A stretch of 14,977 nt of DNA, taken from the NCBI GenBank assembly GCA_030849805.1, contig JASANZ010001780.1, positions 1 through 14,977 of the forward strand, given 5' to 3'. This document shows positions 8,421 to 14,977 of the stretch, in pieces. The position numbers and the translations under genes are program-made. Within the stretch, counting starts at the first letter, position 1, and each line of letters opens with the position of its first letter. Under the pieces are notes generated by a model, which searched no databases, was not told the DNA's origin, and saw only the letters and a list, made by a program, of their open reading frames with translations. Source of the DNA: Sergeia podlipaevii. Its lineage: Eukaryota > Euglenozoa > Kinetoplastea > Trypanosomatida > Trypanosomatidae.

Positions 8421-8482
8421 CTATGAAGTAGCAAAGAGCACAAACAATACGAAGAAAACAAGAATAAGAAAACCAAGGGGAA
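8421..8482 (-). promoter_or_regulatory. polypyrimidine tract and trans-splice acceptor almost touching the start codon
   Basis: The minus-strand sequence from about 8482 is T/C-rich (CTTCCCCTTGGTTTTCTTATTC and onward). No AG occurs in it until CATAG, whose AG is at 8422-8421. The start codon begins at 8418, so the gene-encoded leader would be only two bases. An acceptor further upstream cannot be ruled out. Confidence 0.5.
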
Positions 8483-8730
8483 GTGGAATGAGTAGTTATT
8501 GAATATCGTGTCTCTTTCTAGGTCACTATGATCGATAATGGGTTAATGCAGTGTGAAACAGCATCTATGCGCTTTATTGAAACACACACACACAAAAAAA
8601 AAAATGGATGAGTAATAGAGCAAGTAAAAATTACAAGGATGAGGTATGTGTTGTGAAAGGAATAGAAAAAAAAAAATAATAATAATAAAAGATATATAAC
8701 ATCCAACTGCATTTTTCGTCCCATCGTATC

Positions 8731-8768
8731 ATTTTGTTTTTTGTTTTTTGTTTTTTGTTTTTTGTTTT
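8731..8768. repeat. heptamer repeat GTTTTTT
   Basis: Single G residues at 8736, 8743, 8750, 8757 and 8764 separate runs of six T with perfect seven-base spacing. The array is flanked by further T. It lies in the predicted 3' UTR of the ASNSD1-like gene, where the transcript would carry repeated AAAAAAC. Confidence 0.95.
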
Positions 8769-8877
8769 ATAGAGTCCATTACATATGTGCCCTCAAAGAA
8801 GCAATGTGAACGCGCTGAGATGGCAGCGTGGAAACACTCACGCACATGTTAAACGAAGATAAGCGAAGTTATTATGC

Positions 8878-8895
8878 TTATTATTATTATTATTA
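8878..8895. repeat. (TTA)6 trinucleotide repeat
   Basis: Six perfect TTA units lie about 25 bases beyond the stop codon of the ASNSD1-like gene. The minus-strand transcript would contain repeated UAA just after its stop. Confidence 0.95.
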
Positions 8896-8920
8896 CTCTC
8901 TTTAATTGTAATGGACGACG

Positions 8921-11900
8921 CTATAACTCAGTGCTTCCCTTCACGCGCCGCTCGGCCACACGGGAGCCAAACTGCATCGCTCGCTTCTGAAGCCGCGTCA
9001 CAGCGCCAAGACCAAGGATGCGAGCGGCATTGCGCAGGATACGCTTATCTCCTTCTCCCGCTCCTAGAGTGAAGCTGAGCACAGGCTCAATGGATGCCAG
9101 CAGGAGCGCATCTTCTTTTGCTGATGGCACTGCTGCTGCTACATCGAGCAAGCGTGCCGCCTCCTCCTCCTCTTCCTTCTTCCCTTCCTGCAACCTGCCG
9201 CGTTGTTCCTGGTCCCTCGCCACCACCATGGCGCGAGTCTCCTGCACTATCGCCTCCAGTGTGGCAAGCAGCTCCTCATCCAGGTAGGGCAGACGCGGCT
9301 CCCGCCCGCTGTCCATCACGATGCGGTCATCACGCCCCAGGTTGCGCTGCCATAGTCGACCAAAGTCCTTCGAGAGCTCCCGCCTCGCTCCTGGGACACC
9401 CTCACGCTGAAAGAAGCGACGATAGCGTGTGTACCCACCAAGTGTCTCGTCCGCGCCCATGCCTAGCAACAACACCTTCGCAAGAGAGTCGTACTGAAGA
9501 CTGAAAGTACCAGGCAGAGGCTCTCTGGCCATTTCCGCGGCACTCACATCTGCCTCTATTGCCGTTGCTGCCTTTTCGTCATCACTGGCGGCTCTCTCTG
9601 TCTCCGCCTCCGCCTTCATGCGGGAAGTCATAAACCACTGAGACGGTGCCTCACACCTTGCGCGACGCCGGTCTTCTAGGCGAAGCAGCCGTATCGCCTT
9701 GGAGGGTGCGCCAGGCACGAAAGTGACCAAGCCAGCCTTCACTGCGTCATTCACATAGCAGCCCATCTTGCGGTACTGGTAGTGTTCCACCACAACGTTC
9801 AAGTACCTGGCGTACTCCTTGCCAAGCGTTGACAGCAGCACGGGGGTATCAGGGCCGCCGCTCTGCCGCCCTTCCGCCACCAGCACCTCAATGAGCGGTG
9901 CAAATCTTTCTTCATCGGTTACCTCTTCCCCATCCTTGGAGAACGGAAGTAGTGGCCGCTGCGCCTCGGCCCCCAGCGCTGCCGTTGCATGCGACCCCCC
10001 TTTTTCCTCATGCACTCGAAAGTGCTTCGAGAAGGTGGCCAGCTGGTCACTCATTGAAAACGGGCGGGAGGAGGCTACCTGCTGCGCGTCTGGATGTGAA
10101 CGCTCTGTTGGCTCCACCGCTACCACATCACTGTGGTGCAGCACCTGCATACGCCCCGCACCTCTGGCAGCATGCCACAGCGCAGTACCAATGTCCAGAT
10201 CCATGACCACATTTCTCGGGTTGATGAGATCCAGGATGTGCTCCGTGTGCGCCGACTTCTTGTGCGGCACGTCCACCAACACGAGGCGCCACTCTCTCTC
10301 CGTCACCACAGTCGCTCCGCCGCTTTCCTTCACTCCGTCGTCCTGTGCCTGCGGCTGTGGGAGGCGCAGCAGCTCCTCCACGACCTTCAGCGCCGTCACT
10401 CTGTCTGGGGCTTGCTCTGGTGTCGGTCCAAACGCTACGTTGACCAACTCGATGGGGGTTTCAAGAGGAAGAAGATAGTGTGCAAGTGCCGCCAGCACGG
10501 TGCAGTCGATGCCCCCCGAGAAGAGAATACAAAGAGGCCGCCGCTGGGCATTGCGCAGCGTCTCAGCATTACGCGCGTCTTCAGCGCCAGAGTTGGCCAC
10601 ATTGCACCTCCGCTGCACGGAAATGGCAAGCGCTGCCACATATCGCGCAGCCACCAGTCGCACCCACGTGTCTGCCTTATGTTTCTCCAGGGCCTCTAGA
10701 GTTGCGTCAAGGGGTAGTGGGGCGGCCGGTGCGAGAGCGGCCTGAATAATACCCCGCAATAGAGGCGGCAACGCGACAAGACTGTCTTCAAGGGTAGCGG
10801 GAGGCACCGCAGCTACCGCGACTTTACGGCCAGGACCGCTTACAGACCATGATGATGACGGCTGCTGATGCGGTCGCGGCGAGCAATGCGAGGATAACTC
10901 AAGACTAGTGCGTAAAAGAGGATGAACAAGGTGCGTCGCACGTGTCCACTCACAGTGCAAGAGTGCGGCCTCGAGCGATTTGACTGATCTGCTGCCACCA
11001 GGCTCGCCATCGCGTGGTATTTGCAACTCTGTCGGCGGGGCAACTGCAGTAGATGCAGAACGTATAAGTGGTGTGGTAAGTGGGAGGCAATACAGACCAG
11101 TCACGGGAAGCTCTACCCAGCACGTGGAGACTCCCTGATCTGTCCCCTCGCCAGCCAAAGCAGCCTCTTCCTCTCCTTCGTCACCTCTGTTAAACTGCTG
11201 GCGTTGCTGCTGTTGGTTCTGCTCTGATTCTCGCTGGCGCTTTTTCTGAGCTCTCTTTGAAAGAGACACACCATGCACAGGGACAGCAGCAGCAGCAGCA
11301 GCAACAGTTGCCTCAATGCCATCATTGGCGATGGCCCTAGTCGCCGGTGTTTGTGTCATTACACTATCTGCTGTCGGACTACATGGGTGTGCAGAAAGGT
11401 TATGGCTAGGAGTATTTATAGAGAGCTGCTGCTGCTGTTGCTGCTGTTCGGTAGCACCAGCAATGACGGCGCTGCCGCACAAGTGGTTGCGGCTAGCGTG
11501 CTGAACACCGACAGAGGAAACAATAACCTCTACCTCCAACTCTTCCACACCCCCTTCCTTCTCAGCATCCCGCGAAGAATAGACTCCCACGTGCGCCAAC
11601 AGTGATCGCTTGCCAAGGGGGTCTCGGCCAAACACGGCACACTGAAGCTGACTAGCATAAAAGAGAAAGGCATATGGACCTTGAATTTCTTCCTCAAACA
11701 CAAGCACGCATCGCGACAGAAACAGTCTCTGCCGCTCCACTAGCGGCAAGAGAGCCGTGGAGGAGGAGGAGGAGGAGGTAGCGATGGCATGCGTTGCCAC
11801 CGCACATTCTTGCTCTACCTGTGACAACCTGCTTGCAAGCGCCATGGTATCTGATCCCCAGGGTGGTGGGCACAGCTCACCGTTGAATATCTCGCCGTTC

Positions 11901-12439
11901 CACATCAAGTACGATTTGTTTGGTTCACTGCGGCCTTCGATATCGTCCGTCTCTACGTCGATCTCGTAAGGCTGTGCGACTGGTGCGTGGCCGCGCAGCC
12001 CAAGCACTGCGGCCGCACCTTGTGCCTCTGTGAACACAACATGCGGTGGTGTGCTGTTGACCAAAGCAGGAGTACGCTTTTTGTCAGAACCGCCGCCCAT
12101 GTATTCTACGCCTCCCGTACTGTCTACGAAAGTCCGACGCGTGACGTTAAACTGATCAGGACCGCGACGCTTAATATTGTTCATCACCTCTGAAAAGAGG
12201 TCGGTGTTGTTGCAGACGCAGTTACCCTCATTCACATTAGTGCTAAGCGGTTCAATCCTCAGCTCATCATCGCCGCATGTGCATGGACACACAATGTACT
12301 CTGCATTTTCCTTCTTTCCTTCTTCATCGTGGCTTCTAGTAAGGTCTGACCCCCCAGCCACGGCCGGTGTGTGCTGGCTAGCATTGGGTTCCTTTTGCCG
12401 ACGAAGAAGCTGCCTCACAGCAAAGCACAAACCGCACAT
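8921..12439 (-). CDS. ASNSD1-like glutamine amidotransferase/asparagine-synthetase-domain protein
   Basis: 1172 residues from the ATG at 12439, which places Cys at position 2 (M-C-G-L-C), the class II amidotransferase nucleophile after Met removal. Other GATase landmarks: R-R-G-P-D-Q (91-96), L-R-G-H-A-P-V (148-154), W-N-G-E-I-F-N-G (180-187), G-P-Y-A-F (254-258), G-R-D-P-L-G-K-R-S-L-L (271-281). The synthetase half has the PP-loop S-G-G-I-D (641-645), D-I-G-T-A-L-W-H-A-A-R-G (749-760), G-M-G-A-D-E-T-L-G-G-Y (993-1003), R-N-L-G-R-D-D-R (1032-1039), R-L-P-Y-L-D-E (1049-1055) and K-R-A-M-Q-F-G-S-R (1152-1160). These last motifs match the ASNSD1 branch rather than classical AsnB. It is much longer than the roughly 640-residue animal protein because of insertions at about 11-85, 316-438 and 764-985. 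The reaction of ASNSD1 proteins is not established; glutamine-dependent amidation is inferred. Confidence 0.93.
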   Translation of the reverse strand: MCGLCFAVRQLLRRQKEPNASQHTPAVAGGSDLTRSHDEEGKKENAEYIVCPCTCGDDELRIEPLSTNVNEGNCVCNNTDLFSEVMNNIKRRGPDQFNVTRRTFVDSTGGVEYMGGGSDKKRTPALVNSTPPHVVFTEAQGAAAVLGLRGHAPVAQPYEIDVETDDIEGRSEPNKSYLMWNGEIFNGELCPPPWGSDTMALASRLSQVEQECAVATHAIATSSSSSSTALLPLVERQRLFLSRCVLVFEEEIQGPYAFLFYASQLQCAVFGRDPLGKRSLLAHVGVYSSRDAEKEGGVEELEVEVIVSSVGVQHASRNHLCGSAVIAGATEQQQQQQQLSINTPSHNLSAHPCSPTADSVMTQTPATRAIANDGIEATVAAAAAAVPVHGVSLSKRAQKKRQRESEQNQQQQRQQFNRGDEGEEEAALAGEGTDQGVSTCWVELPVTGLYCLPLTTPLIRSASTAVAPPTELQIPRDGEPGGSRSVKSLEAALLHCEWTRATHLVHPLLRTSLELSSHCSPRPHQQPSSSWSVSGPGRKVAVAAVPPATLEDSLVALPPLLRGIIQAALAPAAPLPLDATLEALEKHKADTWVRLVAARYVAALAISVQRRCNVANSGAEDARNAETLRNAQRRPLCILFSGGIDCTVLAALAHYLLPLETPIELVNVAFGPTPEQAPDRVTALKVVEELLRLPQPQAQDDGVKESGGATVVTEREWRLVLVDVPHKKSAHTEHILDLINPRNVVMDLDIGTALWHAARGAGRMQVLHHSDVVAVEPTERSHPDAQQVASSRPFSMSDQLATFSKHFRVHEEKGGSHATAALGAEAQRPLLPFSKDGEEVTDEERFAPLIEVLVAEGRQSGGPDTPVLLSTLGKEYARYLNVVVEHYQYRKMGCYVNDAVKAGLVTFVPGAPSKAIRLLRLEDRRRARCEAPSQWFMTSRMKAEAETERAASDDEKAATAIEADVSAAEMAREPLPGTFSLQYDSLAKVLLLGMGADETLGGYTRYRRFFQREGVPGARRELSKDFGRLWQRNLGRDDRIVMDSGREPRLPYLDEELLATLEAIVQETRAMVVARDQEQRGRLQEGKKEEEEEAARLLDVAAAVPSAKEDALLLASIEPVLSFTLGAGEGDKRILRNAARILGLGAVTRLQKRAMQFGSRVAERRVKGSTEL

Positions 12440-12440
12440 A

Positions 12441-12466
12441 TGTACGTACGTATGTATGTATGTATG
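12441..12466. repeat. tetranucleotide repeat (TACG/TATG) in the 5' leader
   Basis: The plus strand reads TGTACGTACGTATGTATGTATGTATG, a run of four-base units that ends only a base or two before the start codon of the ASNSD1-like gene. Transcribed from the minus strand, it fills most of the predicted 36-nt leader with CATA/CGTA units and introduces no ATG. Confidence 0.9.
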
Positions 12467-12475
12467 CACAGTCCA

Positions 12476-12499
12476 CTAAATAAAAGAGAAGAAAATGAG
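12476..12499 (-). promoter_or_regulatory. polypyrimidine tract and trans-splice acceptor of the ASNSD1-like gene
   Basis: Minus-strand sequence CTCATTTTCTTCTCTTTTAT leads into TTAG, with the AG at 12477-12476. The leader from 12475 to 12440 is 36 nt, and its first ATG is the one at 12439 that exposes Cys2. The frame's upstream GTG (12469) lies inside this leader. The agreement between the splice signal and the catalytic Cys requirement makes this the best-supported acceptor in the window. Confidence 0.75.
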
Positions 12500-14421
12500 C
12501 CTATGTTCCAAATCCTTTTTTACTTCTTCTTCGCTTGTACCTCGCCATTATTGCAAAATAATAATAATTTTTTTTTTTTTAAAGATACATATCAAAATAA
12601 GAAACCAAAAGTAACGAGTATCGCTTGCACAAAGAGAACAATAGTGGTGGGAAAATACCATCTACAAAAAGGAATGCAATCAAAACTGACTTTCAGAGGA
12701 AGATTCACAGCGATTAATTGAGTTTTCGTCCTGCCCAACTTTTTTTATCAATTTTTCTCTCTCTATATATATATATATAAGGGAATGCATATTTAGTTTT
12801 ATTGCTCTTCGTAGTACCCCAGACATAGCAATCTTCCCTCCCTCCCCTCTCACTCTCATCATCTCCCTGCCGTCTCTCTGCTATCAAAACGGCGCTGTAT
12901 GTTTCTGCCATAGCCATACACACGTCACAAGAAGCAGCAGCGTCCCGTTATCATTCATCTCACACATCAGCAGGGGGATAAAAAAGCAAGAAAAGAAAAG
13001 AGAGGAAAACACTAAGCAATCTTTGAGAAATATAAATCACACGCACACACGAAAAAAAAGATCCAATTTCTTCTCTGTTTCCAATATGTAATTTTATATG
13101 AACAAAACAATTCCCTCTAAATGGAAAAAAAATCAACAACAACAACAATAACTAATGACTTACAACATATATATATATATAACACAACTAACACAAAAAG
13201 GAGAGAGAGAAAAAAGATAGAAGAAAGAAGCGCAGAAACTAATATATATTTTTTGTGTTTTGTGACTGCTTAAAAAAACTTTCTGAGCTAGTGTCATATA
13301 TGAGGAAAACAATGTACACAAGAAAAGAGAGAAATAAGGGAAAGGTAAGAGAAAGGAGTTTGTTTGGAAGACAGGCAGCAAAGAAGAAAAAAAAAAGCAT
13401 CTCATGCTTTTTCGTCTTCTATTCACAACATCCCCACATGCATTATGTTCAAAGAAAGAGCCTCCTGATCAAAGGCTACCCGAATTTTAAAAAGAAAATG
13501 ATATTTTTGCTTTCACCTCATAAACCTTATGTGCGTTGTATCCCAAAATTCTTCCATCATTCCCTCTCCCTTCCCCTCTTTCTGGAGCTCTACATTCCAC
13601 TAGCATAAACAAAAAAAAAAGTTGAGAAGAGAGGGATCCAGTTAAAAAAAGGATCAACAATGCCAAAAGAAGCCTCATCACTCTCATTTTTTTTTTTAGC
13701 ACGCTTAATGAAGACATAAGAGCACACACAGAGAGTTCCCTCCTCTTCTCTCTTCACTGTGCTTTCATCGATATTGAGAACATGCAACCGCCCGCTTTTC
13801 ATTGCTGCAGTACACACGTTTCATTCCATTTACAAAAAGAAGGAAAAATGCATATATATGCCGTGTAGCCGCTGTCAAGACCTTGACACAAAAACCCAAT
13901 AATAGTGATTACGATTACCATTTTCATATGAAAACTTCGTTAATAAAAGATTATTAGCACTTTCAATCCTGTACTGCTGTGCTGCAAATAGTACTAGTAA
14001 TAATAAATACACATCGGGATTGTGCACAACGCAGGATCACGCATCTTTGCGTTCGTTCGCGTAAAAAGAAAAATTGACCTATCCTCAATGCACAACGCAA
14101 CACACACATACACCACATCCATATTCATTCGATACCAAAGTGATTTGAGATATAGAGGATATTTGCTGTCCCTCCCTTCCCTTTTATTTTTGTTTCCCTC
14201 GCCTATACCGGTCCGTTCAAAAAAAAAAATACACACACATGACAAAATCAAAGAGGCCTCCGGCAGTATTTTCTTTTTCTCTCTCCTGAGATGCCTTGGA
14301 GCAATAACGTTCCTTCTTTTGTTTAACAAGGGAAAAGAGCAAAAAGAAGGAGCACATGCACTGCACTCGAGGGATGTCTGCCCATTTATGGCCGTCAAAA
14401 AATAAAGAAAGAAAGAGTATG

Positions 14422-14514
14422 TCTTTCTCTCTCTCTCTCTCTCTCTCTCCTCCCCTTCCCTGTATGCACTCCCCTCTCTCTCCACCACACTTTCTCTTGC
14501 GCGTGCCAAAGCAG
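14422..14514 (+). promoter_or_regulatory. plus-strand (CT)n polypyrimidine tract with downstream AG
   Basis: A nearly pure CT dinucleotide run (about 14426-14449) continues as C/T-rich sequence to 14460 and again from 14470 to 14497. The first AGs are at 14510-14511 and 14513-14514. In this orientation it would be a strong trans-splice acceptor for a plus-strand gene beyond the window end, or simply a microsatellite. No plus-strand coding start is visible before 14977. Confidence 0.4.
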
Positions 14515-14962
14515 AGTTAGCCTTTTCACTGAGAAATAGGAGAGGAAGGGGGGGGGGGAGAATAAATAGAGATGCTATGCATACAGCAGAGAGACGCCAA
14601 AAAGAAGGGAGGGGAGGGGGCCATATTGTTTTGCAACTGGTGGCAGTCGGTAATGCTAACATATATATGGAAAAAAAAAAGAAAAATTTAAGATAAAATA
14701 AAAAACGACAATTATCGAGATTCTTTTTATAGAAAGCTCATATCAAAGTATTTTTTTGTTGATTTCAAAGAAAGATTGCATCGTAAAATAGAACCTCCGG
14801 AGATCGCTATTCTTCTCCACCTGCTCACTTCCACTTCAAGTACGTACGTGCAATGAAAAAAAAATAGAAAAAGAAAAATGCCAACACCAGAATGAATGAA
14901 TTCCGGCAGAAAAGCAACCGTTGCTCCCAAAAGAAAAAAAAGCAAGCGGAACGCAAAGCATC

Positions 14963-14977
14963 AAAAAAAAAAAAAAA
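14963..14977. repeat. terminal A15 homopolymer at the window edge
   Basis: The last 15 bases are all A. This is either a genomic homopolymer, as elsewhere in the spacers, or the point where an assembly contig stopped. The sequence cannot distinguish these. Confidence 0.9.

Larger units (their letters stand above)
8419..8920. other. intergenic: 3' UTR of the ASNSD1-like gene and 5' region of the small membrane-protein gene
   Basis: About 500 bases, AT-rich, without a credible coding region. It contains a CA/poly-A stretch (8582-8605), an A-run followed by AAT repeats (8667-8688), a seven-base periodic T-rich repeat (8731-8768) and a TTA trinucleotide repeat (8878-8895). No RNA gene was recognised. 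Confidence 0.65.
12440..14977. other. 2.5-kb non-coding region upstream of the ASNSD1-like gene
   Basis: AT-rich throughout, with homopolymers (T run at 12569-12580, T run at 13688-13698, G run near 14549-14558, A runs near 14220 and 14671), TA repeats (12767-12778, 13167-13179) and several CA-rich patches on the plus strand (13037-13050, 14099-14120, 14230-14240), which are GT-rich on the minus strand. Reading frames present here translate to Lys/Arg/Ser/Phe-rich low complexity and are not believable genes. No tRNA A/B box pair was seen. It could be a long leader plus the 3' UTR of another minus-strand gene, or a divergent strand-switch region. Confidence 0.6.

Noticed and set aside
8731..8768. 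Regular short-period array as a possible CRISPR-like repeat
   Set aside because: Seven-base simple repeat without spacers in a eukaryotic 3' UTR.
9819..10478. 219-codon plus-strand frame antisense to the ASNSD1-like gene
   Set aside because: Ser/Thr/Cys-rich shadow of a strongly supported gene, with no recognisable domain.
12440..12469. Upstream GTG start for the ASNSD1-like protein
   Set aside because: It would add a His/Tyr/Thr repeat peptide encoded by the tetranucleotide repeat and bury the catalytic Cys2.
13255..13608. 117-codon plus-strand frame
   Set aside because: Lys/Arg- and Phe-rich composition following A/T content, with no identifiable domain or convincing leader; overlaps minus-strand frames of similar quality.
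13994..14662. 222-codon minus-strand open frame in the long non-coding block
   Set aside because: It begins with an ATG, but the product is built from microsatellite translation (a long Glu-Arg run from the CT repeat, Phe/Leu/Pro runs) with no domain, in AT-rich sequence unlike the neighbouring genes.
1..14977. tRNA genes
   Set aside because: I looked for a GGTTCGANNCC-type box B on both strands in the spacers; the only near matches lie inside coding sequence and have no box A or acceptor stem.
12440..14977. Degenerate retroelement in the long spacer
   Set aside because: No reverse-transcriptase-like translation, no target-site duplication and no poly-A-ended element with a matching head were recognised; homopolymers here occur in all spacers.

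Overview
The window reads as nuclear DNA of a kinetoplastid, most likely a trypanosomatid. Four intron-free protein genes all lie on the minus strand, separated by AT-rich spacers full of homopolymers and microsatellites. Upstream of each gene, on the minus strand, there is a polypyrimidine tract followed by a first AG, and the next ATG after that AG is the start of the recognised protein. This is the layout expected for polycistronic transcription with spliced-leader trans-splicing. Two products carry mitochondrial-type presequences. The genus cannot be told from the sequence. The coding regions are moderately GC-rich and contain CAG/CTG-encoded Gln, Ala and Ser runs.

Layout, in transcription order (right to left): 12440-14977 is a long non-coding stretch. 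8921-12439 encodes an ASNSD1-type protein, a class II glutamine amidotransferase fused to an asparagine-synthetase-like domain, starting Met-Cys as the family requires. 7972-8418 encodes a small mitochondrial single-span membrane protein of unknown function. 5331-7400 encodes an ankyrin-repeat protein whose C-terminal ~400 residues look like a divergent N-myristoyltransferase (NMT). 508-4419 encodes a large mitochondrial protein that appears to consist of about eight degenerate double-stranded-RNA-binding-like modules. 1-507 holds its 3' flank and probably the trans-splice region of the next gene, which lies outside the window.

The genes are not an operon in the bacterial sense. Neighbouring genes in a trypanosomatid polycistron are usually functionally unrelated, so no shared pathway is inferred. 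The items most worth following up are the ankyrin-NMT fusion, which keeps the NMT C-terminal carboxylate architecture but has lost other hallmarks, and the tandem dsRBD-like mitochondrial protein, a candidate RNA-editing or RNA-processing factor. Two more are the large lineage-specific insertions in the ASNSD1-like protein and the 2.5-kb non-coding block that could be a strand-switch or transcription-start region.
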